From: Cryptomeria japonica
Lineage: Eukaryota; Streptophyta; Pinopsida; Cupressales; Cupressaceae
Reading direction: 5' to 3'
Assembly: GCF_030272615.1 (NCBI RefSeq)
Contig: NC_081409.1
Coordinates: forward strand, 655,808,468-655,872,467
DNA: 64,000 nucleotides
Part shown: positions 50,547 to 61,366 of the stretch, one piece after another
Layout of the letters: every line of letters begins with the position of its first letter
How positions within the stretch are numbered: the first letter of the stretch is position 1
Translations under genes and position numbers: made by a program
The notes under the pieces: model-generated
Databases searched by the model: none
Told to the model about the DNA's origin: nothing
What the model saw: the letters and a program-made list of their open reading frames with translations, nothing else

Positions 50547-53048
50547 ATGAGTTTTACAACAATAAGCCCTACTTACACTATTCCCGTTAGACGAAGCCTT
50601 AGAATTAAGTCCTTCCAAGGTGTAATTACTGAGGAGATGGAACCTAATTTGAATGGCCTTTTTAACAAGGACATGGGTAATTCCTCTAATCCTCTTAATG
50701 ATGAAGAAGCTCTCCATGAGGTTTCTATAGAACAACTTTCGAAATTGGATAACCAATTTGATGATTTTCGACAATGGATGTCTCAAGAATACCCTGATAG
50801 TCAAGCTCTTTCATTAATTGAGGGTCTAAAATGTATGGTTCAAAGTGATAAGAATGGAATTGATATTTTGCATGGTATTGCACACACTGTGGATTCGAAT
50901 GTGATGCCTATGAAGAGTTGTGCTGAAACTTTAGGTTATACACAACCTCCTACTCAAGTTAATCATTCTATTCCTTTGACAACTCCTATTGCTAGTATAC
51001 CTACTTTTACATCAAACATAATGACTACTTCAATACAAGACATTCCACCTATGATCACCAGTCATGGGGGCAATCCTTCTTCTTCAATCAACCCTCTTCC
51101 TTTATTCAATCCAACTTCTTCATTCATTCCTTCAATGAGTGTTCCTATTACATCTCCACAAATGAACATGACGCAAGGGGGCAATTCATTTAACCCTTCC
51201 ATTCCTCCTTGTAGTGTTCCTCCTTTCCAATCATCTCCTATGACTAACTATCATAGTGTCCCACCACCTTACTCTCAATCAATACCTTCTTTCAATAACA
51301 TAATACCTCCATCACAATCTAACACGTCTAATATGAACTCTTCGACTGAAGCGACCATTAACAATCTTGCACAAATTGTCTCTTCTTTACAACAACAAAT
51401 TGCCTCTATGAATCAATCTAAGTTTAGTGTGCCCACATTTGATGTTGTGAGCCCACTTTCCCTTGACATTGTTCGAGCTATTCCCCCTAAACATGTTGAA
51501 ATCCCGCAATTGGAGCTTTATAATGGTAAGGGTGATCCTCTAACACATGTTAAGACCTTTCAAACAATATGTACCGATTTTGCTCATGACCAAAGGTTGC
51601 TTGCAAAACTGTTTACTAGAACATTAAGAGATAAAGCCCTACAATGGTATTGCTCGTTGCCTTCTTATTCTATTACTTCTTTCCAACAACTTGCAAATGC
51701 TTTTATTCAACAATTTCAAAACAATATAAGTCCTAAAGTTACTTTGATTGATTTAATGCATTGTAAACAAGGTGTTAAAGAAAAAGTGACTGATTTCATT
51801 GGTAGATATAAGCATTTGTATGCTCAAATTTCCTTTCTAGTACCTGACAATTATATTCAAAGAATCTTTATTTCTAATTTACAAAAAGATATTAGAGAAA
51901 AACTTCTATTTTCTGAGTTTACTACTTTCCAACAGTTGTGCGCAACTCTTCACAATTATCAACTGACTGTGAGTCAAATGGAACAAGCAAATCCTATGGC
52001 TCCGAGTGATAAGGGTGATCAACAACCATTTGGGAAGTTTAAACCAAATAGAGATTCCATTAAATTCAATGAAAACATCATCAACAACAATGTGAATGCA
52101 GCATCAGGTGTGCCTCCTATTTCTAAGTTTTTCAAGAAAGAAAGAAAGTTTACTCCTTTGAATGAATCATTGCATAGTATTATGAATAAGTTATTGGAAC
52201 AAAATGTGCTTACTCTCCCTCCTATAAAGCAAATAGATCCTACAAAGATTAATTCACCCTATTTTGATAACAAATCTTTTTGTCAATTTCATCGTCAACC
52301 TGGGCATGATACTGAAAAATGTTTTGCTTTAAAGGGTAAAATTCAAGATTTGATTGATAATAATACTATCTCTATTTCTGGTGTGAATGATAAAGGCAAC
52401 ACATCTGTAGCTCCTCCTAACCAAAATCTTAAGATTTTTACTGATCCATTACCTTCTCATACATCTAATGTGATTGAGACTAATGATTCCTCTTTCTCAC
52501 CTGATAGTCTTGTGTCTATGACTCCGAATGTAATTAACTTTGTGGAACAGCAGAAAATCCCTAAAGAACCTTCCATCACATTTGATTCCAGTGAAACTAT
52601 CAGGGCACCTGATGGTCCTCTATATATAGTTGCAAAAGTCAAGAATACACCTTGCCGTGGAGTGCTTGTTGATCCTTCTTGCATGGTTAATGTCATTACT
52701 GAAGAATTTATTTTTACTTTGCAATTGAATCAAGTGATCTATGACAAAACAAGTGTGGTTGTGAAGTTATTTGATGCATTTTCTTCTCCTGCAATTGGTT
52801 CTATTACATTACCTATTGAGGTCCATAACAAACTCCTTGATGTGGACTTTGCTATTATTCCATCATCCGAACAATTTCATGTGAAGCTAGGCTATCCTTG
52901 GCTATCTTCCATGAAAGCTATTGCTTCTCCTATTCACAAGTGTTTGAAATTTCCCCATAATGGTGAAGTTGTTACTGTCAATCATAGTCTCTTTAAACTA
53001 GCTGAAAGAACTTCTAGCGTTCCTATTGATTATTTTTGGCCTAAATAA
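50547..53048 (+). CDS. gag: Gag polyprotein with retropepsin-like C-terminus (833 aa, intact)
   Basis: Intact from ATG 50547 to TAA 53046. Residues 1-145 are mixed and charged. Residues 145-290 are Pro/Ser/Thr/Asn rich. A capsid core of the Retrotrans_gag type spans about 310-475 (WYCSLPSYSITSFQQL region). A C-x2-H-x4-H-x4-C zinc-binding array lies near 578-591, and a retropepsin-like fold near 690-820. In the latter the catalytic Asp is followed by Pro-Ser, and the usual third-position Gly is absent, so proteolysis is doubtful. Gag would package the element RNA into cytoplasmic particles. Reverse transcriptase and integrase do not follow. It is the only long uninterrupted frame in the window apart from parts of pol, consistent with recent activity or selection. 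Confidence 0.85.
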   Translation: MSFTTISPTYTIPVRRSLRIKSFQGVITEEMEPNLNGLFNKDMGNSSNPLNDEEALHEVSIEQLSKLDNQFDDFRQWMSQEYPDSQALSLIEGLKCMVQSDKNGIDILHGIAHTVDSNVMPMKSCAETLGYTQPPTQVNHSIPLTTPIASIPTFTSNIMTTSIQDIPPMITSHGGNPSSSINPLPLFNPTSSFIPSMSVPITSPQMNMTQGGNSFNPSIPPCSVPPFQSSPMTNYHSVPPPYSQSIPSFNNIIPPSQSNTSNMNSSTEATINNLAQIVSSLQQQIASMNQSKFSVPTFDVVSPLSLDIVRAIPPKHVEIPQLELYNGKGDPLTHVKTFQTICTDFAHDQRLLAKLFTRTLRDKALQWYCSLPSYSITSFQQLANAFIQQFQNNISPKVTLIDLMHCKQGVKEKVTDFIGRYKHLYAQISFLVPDNYIQRIFISNLQKDIREKLLFSEFTTFQQLCATLHNYQLTVSQMEQANPMAPSDKGDQQPFGKFKPNRDSIKFNENIINNNVNAASGVPPISKFFKKERKFTPLNESLHSIMNKLLEQNVLTLPPIKQIDPTKINSPYFDNKSFCQFHRQPGHDTEKCFALKGKIQDLIDNNTISISGVNDKGNTSVAPPNQNLKIFTDPLPSHTSNVIETNDSSFSPDSLVSMTPNVINFVEQQKIPKEPSITFDSSETIRAPDGPLYIVAKVKNTPCRGVLVDPSCMVNVITEEFIFTLQLNQVIYDKTSVVVKLFDAFSSPAIGSITLPIEVHNKLLDVDFAIIPSSEQFHVKLGYPWLSSMKAIASPIHKCLKFPHNGEVVTVNHSLFKLAERTSSVPIDYFWPK

Positions 53049-53111
53049 TTCCAATCTCTTCCACCGTGAAGTGATCATCTTTTCAAATCTTATCAAAAGT
53101 GGAAAAAAGAT

Positions 53112-53880
53112 ATGATCCTATCTCTAAGTGAACCTAGAACACCCAAACTTGATATTCCTATCATTCTTGAGAAGGAAGTTCTTCCTTTGAAAGATAAAAC
53201 TAATGTCTTTCCTCAAGAAGATTCCCAACCCATCCCTATGAATGTGACTATGTCTATATCTAATAAACTTCCTAAAAGTAGACCTATACCTCCTCGTCAT
53301 GATGGACTTGGTCTCCTTCCTAAACCAAATATTCCTCCTTTATATGGAGCAGTTCCTCCTCCTTCCTCTTATGGAGAGAAGAGACCTTCCTCTTCTCCTA
53401 TTGTTCAACCTAAGAGCCACAACCTAAACACCCAAGTGATAAGGATGAGAACATTCCTCCTCCTCAATCTTCTCAACTTCCTACTAAGACTAGACGAAAT
53501 CGTTCTGCACGTGAACGCTGATGAAAGCGTCATCTTAGAGCTCAGGCAGCTGCTTCTCAAACTTAGTTAAAGATCCTATTTTTATAAATCTTGATGATGA
53601 TATAGATTAAAATGTTATTCACGATGAAAATGTTACTCCTCTTTCTTCTGATGGTGAATATGAATATGTTGATGTTGATAACCATTTATCTAACGAATTT
53701 TCTAAAGCACTTATCCTAGCTCCTAGACAAGACAAAAGTGGCTTGGAACATGAACATAGCCCTTGTTTGGATCTTGTGATAGCTCCATCTATTGTGTTGG
53801 ATTTTCCTCCTCTAGCGTGTTTCCTGCCTTCCCGAAATATTGATCAGCAAGATCGGGGGGTGGATGACGTGCTAGACTAG
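53112..53880 (+). pseudogene. C-terminal gag/pol remnant after the protease region
   Basis: The frame resumes in the gag phase at 53112. At about 53420 the likely coding phase changes to the one ending near 53878. It is Pro rich, then strongly basic (TKTRRNRSARER followed by two TGA stops and KRHLRAQAAASQT), then acidic (DGEYEYVDVDNHL). The basic run could bind nucleic acid or act as a nuclear signal, but the two stops break it. No reverse-transcriptase motif follows where it is expected. Confidence 0.5.
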
Positions 53881-54620
53881 TTTCATTAGCATAGCAGACT
53901 CTCTCCTCCTCTCTTGATCTCTTTTGTTACTTCTTCTATGTGTTATTCTCATTCTTCTATTTGTTGTCCTTAGTGTTGTCTACTTGAAGACGATGCAAAG
54001 CATTGAGATCTCTTTTGGTCTCTCTCATGTTGACTCAAAAGACACATGTGTTCCCTTCTTCTAGGTGACCTTCCTTGATGGGGGAATGAAGAAAAATTAT
54101 GCATACATACATATGATATACATGAATTATCATACAGCATACTGACCCCAAGGAAAGCGAAGTCACCTCGTGCTTTGTGTTTTGTATCTATTATCCTTGG
54201 GTTTATCTCACACTTGGGGGCTAAATCCTTGTGATAACATGCTCCTTTCCCTTCTCATTTCTTATGTGTATCACTACCTTAAAGCAATCACCCCCGATGA
54301 GGCATGTGCGATCGCTTTAACGTAGGGGGGCATACACCCCATTCATATCTCTTCAAGATACTTGAAAATTTCTTGGTGAACTTAGCTTTGCCTTGAAAAT
54401 TTTTGGTATTTTTCTTACATGACTCATAGTGAGGGAACCTTACTACTGACAGTCATGGTTCTCCCTCGTGATCTTCCCTTTTACTTTGACAATCGAAGTC
54501 GTAAGATCCTTAGTCCACTAGGGGCTTGGTGTATCTTGCCTCCTTGATGTGGTGAAATTTTTTCAATGTTGTTTCCTTGTACTTTACCGGAAGTATGGGC
54601 GTATGCTTATACTCCCGCTA
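53881..54620 (+). other. 3' untranslated region of the Gypsy element
   Basis: Non-coding. A PPT-like copy, cttgggggctaaat, occurs at 54213-54226, about 400 bp before the functional tract. A gcgatcgctttaacgtaggg stretch at about 54309 includes another G run. Confidence 0.6.
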
Positions 54621-54634
54621 AAGTGGGGGCTAAA
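54621..54634 (+). other. Polypurine tract of the non-autonomous Gypsy
   Basis: aagtgggggctaaa directly precedes the 3' LTR head tgtag. It is nearly the same as the tract of the minus-strand Gypsy at 32263-32277. Confidence 0.9.
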
Positions 54635-55851
54635 TGTAGTGTCCTAAAATTGTGACACTTGCAATTTCAACTGCATTTGGGTCTTCACGATGGCGGCGCA
54701 ACGTTGAACCTGAATGGAGACCCCGAAACCTATTTACGACATCAAAAACTGCATATTTCTGCACCTTGGCCTGATCCTTCCTTGCACCCTGCTGTCCCGG
54801 GAGGTGGGACCATGGCGCCCAGCACCGTGGTCCTTCAGGACCATGGCACCCAGCGCCCTGGTCCCTGGCCCTATTTTGGGCCCAGTCTCTTGTTGGGCAT
54901 CGAGTCTTTAAGTTTGCAATTCGGAAAACAATGCTTCTAGGTCGGCCTAAGGTCGGAAAAATCAGTCTCTCAACCCTAATTGACAAGTATATAAACTAAT
55001 TTTCCTCTCCTAGAAAGGGAGGAAGGAAATAAGCAAGAGAAAGACGCGGAAGCGATATTCAAACATTCAAACATTCAAGCATTCAAGCATTCCTTCAAGC
55101 AATTGAGTATTCTAAGTCTCCATTCAAGGCTAGGTGTTGCATTCAAGACAAGGATTCAACCATTGAAGAGGAGATAACTTACAAAATACAACATACACCA
55201 TCATTACACCTTTGCATGTAAGAATACAAACATTCTTACAACAAGGTATCAGTACTTGTTTACATTACAAACATTTACAGCATTCTCATTTCTTGGTTAA
55301 TTCCAAAACTGAGGTTTGACCTAAAGGCAAACCCCTAATCCCTAACACCCCAATCGTCCTCTCTTTTCTATGTGTAGGTTGCAGGTACATAGCTGTAATT
55401 GAAGATCTGGAATCCTTGTGCAGAGACAAACAGATCCACCTTCGTTTCGCGGATTTTTCAGAGGACCGTGTGCACTCCGGGCGCCATCGTCCCGTCAACT
55501 TTCACTCAAATTTGCAGAACAACATCATCTCAACATTTTACTACTAATTTTAGGTCCGTAGCTTCATCCCGTGTCCCTATCTCTGTCTACAAGTGAATCT
55601 TTCTTACTTTTACATGCATTCCTAGTTCAATCATTCTATCTATATTCTTTACAAAAGAGGGTATCCTTGATGTCTTAACCCTTGAAACTCATTTAGAATC
55701 CAGTCTTGCATTGTGTGAGATTGGATCTTGTGGGTTTCAACCCCTCTTTTGAATGTAAAGTCTCTCCTAAGTGAAAACCATCAACCCTAGTGACCTCCTT
55801 TCTCTCTCCTTGGAGTGGGGGAACACCTAGGGTTCGATTTTCCGCTTTACA
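54635..55851 (+). repeat. 3' LTR of the non-autonomous Gypsy
   Basis: 1,217 bp. It differs from the 5' LTR by roughly 30-35 substitutions, mostly transitions, and by a 32-bp duplication at about 54810-54845 (a repeated ggaccatggc... cagc unit). The first hairpin arm carries one mismatch here. Confidence 0.95.
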
Positions 55852-56102
55852 ATATATATATTTTTAATCAAAAAAAATATAATAATTTGATATTTTTTTT
55901 ATATTAAATATCGAGAGACCAAAATAAGGAGAGTTTATACAAAAATGAGCATGGGAGGTAGAGCCTCAACCATCAACTAGAGAGATTATCCGACTAAACA
56001 TAGACATCCTCCTACCAACAAAAAAGTTATGAGAGAGAGTATATACAGTGATCCATAAACATCAACTAAAGAGCTACTAAACACCTATTGTAGACTCTCA
56101 TC

Positions 56103-59100
56103 CTAGTTTTCCAACCATGTTGTCCATCCTTGTGGGCCTTCCATCCACACCACCTTCTTTCGCTCTAGGACCTGGGTAAACATCTCGAACTTATCAAAGT
56201 AGGACCCTCTGTTGTCCCTGAGTTCCTTGATCAGCTTCTTTAGAGCCTCATCGAATGCAGTCTGGTTCTCTGCAAGTCTAGCCCATTCAAAGCCATCCTT
56301 CATCTCATATATGAACATGGTTGCCCGACCATCCCCGAGGAAATGTAGCAGCTTCTCCCTCTCAACATTCATCAAAAAGCATACCTGCACAGCAATTTAT
56401 AATGGGTGAGTTTCTTAAAAAACCCAGTAAGAGTCCTATCAGTACCTTGGAATTTTTCCTCATTTCTAAGTTTCCAAATAAACCAAAGTATGAAAGAAGA
56501 AAGAATTTGCCAGAATAGGTTAGCATCCTCCTTGAGGCCATGAATGAATCCAGTAATAATATCAAGAGTACAAACATGTTCAGTAATGGAGATTCCAAAC
56601 ATCAGCTAGACCTCTCTGGCAAAAATGCAATCAAAAAAGATGTGCCGCATAGTCTCAGGCTTCCTACATATAGAGCATAGGTCGAAGGCAGCAAAGTTAT
56701 TCCTAATAGGTAGTCTATCCAACATTAGTTGCCACCTAAAGCATTTGATTTTAGGGGGGATGGGGGACTTCCATAGTTTCTCAAATGTTTTCTGCCAAGC
56801 AGAGGTATTAAGGTCAACATACCAGAGGGAGTTAACATGATCTATCACTATGGTATCATGAGTGAGCAGTTTGTAAATAGATTTGGCTTTGACCTTAGAG
56901 AGGAGGGAGCCATCCTTCCATTGGAATGAGAGGTATTTGTGAGTGTCTACATCAGTGTTCCTAGGAAGATCTAGACAAGCACGAGCATTTTTAATCATAT
57001 TGTAGGTTCTCTTATGCGAGGCAGGGAGGCCAAACTTATTGCTAAGATCCTCCCAGCTGATGAGATTATCATGTTCCAAGATGTCCATGAGATATTTAAT
57101 GCCCTTATTATACCAACACCTAGCAAAGCGTCCTTGGGTTAAAGTAAGGGGTTTAGAGTTATGGTAGAGGTTCCACCATATTGACCTTTCCCCATGCAAG
57201 GTTTTATTGCAGTCAATATTAGAGTTGGCAATAAGTTTACACACATGCTCCCAGGCTTTCCAGATGGACTTAAACACCCAAGTTCCTTGAACAAACACAG
57301 AGAATCCGCTTGCTACGAGATCACTAAAGGGGAGGGCTTTCCAAGATTTGGTAGACTTGGGGATGCCATTTTGTATGTTATTTCTAACAAGAATCTTCCA
57401 GGGTTCTTGTCCTTCCAAGGCATGAAATATCCATTTGGCAGGCAGAGAAATTCCTTGCGTTCTGAGATCCTTAAGTCCCAGCCCACCAAGTTTCTTATCT
57501 ATGTGGCACCAAATCCATTTGACCACATGGGCCTTTCTTTTACCCTTACCATCAGACCATAGGAAGTGCCTGATTGATTTTTGGATCTCATAAATTTGGT
57601 AGTTGCCGAACATCCAGATGGAGGAGTAGTATAAACTATAGGAGGAGAGGATTTTCTGGCAGACTTTGATCCTACCAGCCAAGGATGGAACCCTATTGTC
57701 CCATTTGTTAAGTTTTTTGTCAATCTTTTCATTGACCCAAATCCACATGTCTTTGAGAGAGGGAGAGATAGAAAAAGGAATACCAAGGTATCTAACTATT
57801 TTATTGGGTCCTTCCCATGAGTATCCAAACCACTGAAGCCAGTTCGGGGGTTCCTCTTTCCACCCAAGCAGAATAGATTTGGAATTGGAGATACGAGCAC
57901 TAGAGGCTCTGCCAAAGGTTGCAAGTTTTTGATTGAGGGAGTCAATGTTATGCCTAGAGAGCTCCAGGAAGAGCGTGGTGTCATCAGCAAACTATATGTT
58001 GAGCAATTCAGAGTCATCTGGCATCTTAATGCCATGAACTTTAGGGGATAGGGTATCATCTCTTAGGAGGTAAAAGAGGGCATCTGAGGCAATGACAAAT
58101 AGAGCAGGGGCAAGGGGGCAGCCTTGTCTAATGGATCTAGAAAGAGGAATAGGCTAGGAGAGTGACCCATTAACTTCAACAAGGGCGGAGGCATCTTTGA
58201 GGAGAATTTGAACATATTTACAGAACTTGCTAGGGAAACCAAAGGCTCTGAGCATCAAGAGGATGAAGTCCCAATCCACCCTATCATAGGCTTTCTCAAA
58301 GTCCACAAGGAACATGGCAGTATCTTGATTTGAGGTCTTGGCTCATTCCATAGATTCCCAGCTAGTGACAAGGTTCTCCAAGATATACCTACCTTTAATG
58401 AACCATGTTTGGGTAGAGTAGATGAACTTGGGAAGGATTTTCTCAAGGTGAGAGGCTAGGGCTTTGGCTAGGATTTTATAGGAGACGTTAAGGAGGGTAA
58501 TTGGCCTCCAATTTTTTATGAGGGCTTTGTCCCCATCTTTCGAGATAAGTTTAACAATGCCCCTATTGATGGACTCCCCAAGGGTGCCATTATCAAATGC
58601 TTCGGTGTATATGCCATATAAGTCTTTAGTGACCCACTCAATATTGGTTTTGTAAAACTCAACAAGAAGTCCATCAGGGCCTTGGGCCTTATCATCCTTG
58701 AGGGCTTTAATGGCATCAGCAATTTCTATCATAGAGATTTTGGTCTTGAGAGGGAGAGCTTCATTCTCGGAGATTCTTATTGGGATAATGTTACTGCACC
58801 TATTTCTAGCATCTTTTGAGGCTTCACTATCCTCCGAGGTAAAGAGGGTCTTATAAAACATTTCAAAAGCATCTTTGATCTCATTGATATTTAGGAGTTC
58901 CTTATCCTCAACTATGATTCTGTCAATTTTTTCTCTATTTTGTTTTTGTTTAAGGAGGTTGAAGAAGACTTTAGAGCCTTTGTCTCCAAATTTGAGCCAA
59001 TGATTATGGGCTCTGATGAAGGCACCCCTGATTTTGACCTATTGATGTTTCCTAAGAATGTATCTAGCCTGAGAGACCCATTCCGCCAGGACAGAGGAGG

Positions 59101-60121
59101 AAGGATGTAGTTGTATTTCATGCTCCAAGGAGTGGAGCTGATTAGTGAGAGTTTTTTCCACAAACCTGAGATCCTTGGCTTTCTTCTGCCCAATAGTTTG
59201 GAATATTATCTGCCAAGAGGAGACGTTTTTGTTCCATCTGAGGGTGTGGGATTGGGGATGTTGAGAGTGCATGTTAAAGAGTCTAACCATTTTAATGGTA
59301 GTTAGGGCATCCTTGTCGTTTAGCAGGGAGGTATTTAGGATAAACTTGTTATTGAAAGGATTGTTGTTAGGGATGGAGTTCCTAGTATTGATGACAACAA
59401 TGATAGGGAAATGGTCGGATAAGGTCACTAGCAAAATAGCCACCGAGTTCCCCAAGTGGTTAGGGGAGAAGGAGAAGAAATCTTTATTAACATAGGACCT
59501 ATCTAATCTGGAGTAGGTTTGGCTGGGGCCTTGCTGAAAGTTACACCAAGTGTACCATAGGGCAGAGGATTCAGATTTGCTGCCCTCAAGGGGGTCAAAT
59601 AACTGCATGTGTTGTTTAAACCTATCCCAGTGAGGTTTCTCTTGGCACTTCCATTTGAAAGGGATACCCCTAGCCTTGTCATCTTGGTTTTCAATCATGT
59701 TAAAGTCTCCAGCCATGACCCAGGGGATACTTGGAAGGGTTGCCAGCCAATTCTAGAGGGACACTCTTTCCCTATGATCATTAGGTGCATATATAGAACA
59801 TACCCCAAAACATGAGGCTCTAATATCTAGGGAGGCCCAGGCCACTCTATTACATGGGGAGACGCCCCTATCCCTAATGTGATTTTCCCACTTAGGGTTA
59901 ATGAGGAGACCAACTCCACCCTTTCCCTTAGGATGATTGGTGCATATTTTGATCGCATCTCTCCAAATAAAATCAAGCGCATCGTCAAGGGAGAACTCAA
60001 CGGATTTAAGCTCTTGAAGCATCAAAAAGTCTAGATGTTTATGACAATTCAGAAACCTTTTAATAACAAACTTCCTATCAGGCGACTCCAAGCCTCTAAT
60101 ATTCCATGAGATGTATTTCAT
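56103..60121 (-). pseudogene. LINE ORF2: endonuclease and reverse transcriptase (broken)
   Basis: One frame runs from ATG 60121 to about 56372 (1,250 codons) with about six stops and no frameshift; a different phase (56390-56103) gives the C-terminal tail. Endonuclease (about 60115-59400): ISWNIRGLESPDRK, MAGDFNMIENQDD and LSDHFPI motifs, the acidic and His active-site elements. Reverse transcriptase (about 58640-57850): FLVDFEKAYDRVDWDF, RQGCPLAPALF and FADDTTLFLE, the last preceded directly by TAG. The zf-RVT region, with CSIC and HIFFDC, is near 56690-56610. Most stops are TAG. ORF2 nicks target DNA and reverse transcribes the RNA in place; this copy is dead. Confidence 0.9.
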
Positions 60122-60133
60122 GAGAAAAGGGGA

Positions 60134-61366
60134 TTAAGAGAGACTATTTGGGAGATCATTTTGATCTACAGACTTTTTCTTATTCTTGGAACCAACAGGT
60201 CTTCCTTTCTTTTTAGCCATGGAGGAACCTTTCATGAGGTCATCATCTTCCTCACTAAGCTCAGTTAGCTCATTTTTACCATCTATAGTTTCTACAATGT
60301 TCGACCCAGGCACTTGGGAGCCTGGAAAGCCAAGGAGCATTGAGCTAGACTTAATGTCTTCTAGACCCTTATTAGCATAGATAACTTCAATAATATGGTT
60401 GTCCTCTATTTCATTTAGCATAGATGTTGTTGCGGGGTTGGAGGTGTTAACATCAGGGGTAACTTATGCAAATAATGAGAAATCAGATCATTTGGGGGTC
60501 CCAGACCTGAGCATCATTTTCGCAGGATTATCACTCATTCTAGCATCACTAGCACCGCGATCAGACTTCTCTAAATTTTTAACCATATTTTTAACAATGG
60601 AGGTGGTCGGAGTTTGTGAAGCATTTATTATGTCATCATTTGTCACAATGGGGTATTTGCTAGTGGTTGTCAACTGATTGGCAATTTTATCACCAGCTTG
60701 GATTTGATTCAAGGCGAGTTGATGGGCATTCTTTCATCTTCACTTTCTTGATGTGACTGTTTGAAAATAGTCAGAAGGAAAACCCTCAAAAATTTTGGTG
60801 GGAATGGAAGCAAGGTTGAGGGGTTCGGTAGTGGAGTCAACATTCATTGGATTTAGTTCAACAGGGATGAGGCAAAGAGTCAAGCTTAAGGTGGGATTAT
60901 CTTTAGGGTTAGTATTGTTTCCAACGGAATGAGGGTTGCTTGGGTTTGGGATCGACTCCTTATTGGTGCTAGGGTTTTTAGATGCTCCTGCTAGGTTAGT
61001 GTTATTCTTTTGCTTCCCACGGTTAATGATTGGGCAGTTCTTCTGAAGATGCCCTTCTTTTTTGCACAAAAAAAAGGCGTTTAGTCCTCCAAGTATTTCA
61101 ACAAGGCAAACAAATTATTCCTCACCAATGTTAAGGTTTAGAAGTGGAAGGATGTCGACCCCAAGTTTGATGGAGATAAGTATTCTTGCATCAAGGTTAG
61201 GGACTAAACGCATTGTTTCATCAACCCGAATTATTCTCCCAAATGTTTCCAATACCTAGGGAAGAAAATGCCAAAGGAAGGGAGGGACATCCTTAAGAAT
61301 GACCCATCTAGGGCTTGATAATGCAAGAACTTCCTCATTCACGGCCTCTGAAAACCAGGCTAGGGC
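60134..61366 (-). pseudogene. LINE ORF1 (RNA-binding protein), truncated and broken
   Basis: The upstream part reads SPRWVILKDVPPFLW, the DUF4283-type region of plant LINE ORF1. Next comes a partial zinc knuckle, LCKKEGHLQKNC near 61070-61030, in which the first Cys position is Phe. A long Pro/Asn/Ser/Thr-rich linker follows, and the C-terminus carries an AT-hook-like KKKGRPVGSKNKKK (about 60210-60165). Several stops (TAG, TAA) and at least one frame change are present. ORF1 normally coats the LINE RNA; this copy cannot. Confidence 0.75.

Larger units (their letters stand above)
48178..55851 (+). mobile_element. Young, structurally complete but non-autonomous Gypsy element
   Basis: 7,674 bp with LTRs 48178-49362 (1,185 bp) and 54635-55851 (1,217 bp), about 97% alike by eye, ATATA target duplication, PBS at 49366 and PPT at 54621. 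It carries one intact 833-codon gag ORF and a short, frame-shifted continuation, but no reverse transcriptase, RNase H or integrase. It is probably mobilised, if at all, by a partner element. A caution: inside an AT repeat an ATATA duplication is weaker evidence than elsewhere. Confidence 0.9.
55857..61366 (-). mobile_element. L1-like LINE, minus strand, 5'-truncated
   Basis: On the minus strand: ORF1 remnant (61366 to 60134), ORF2 (60121 to about 56103), and an AT-rich 3' end (below 56100). The order ORF1 with zinc knuckle, then endonuclease, reverse transcriptase and zf-RVT, is that of plant L1 elements. ORF1 begins without its N-terminus, so the 5' end is truncated near 61366. Insertion of the Gypsy element next to it hides the exact 3' end and tail. 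It lies inside the giant LTR 46370-63757. Confidence 0.85.
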
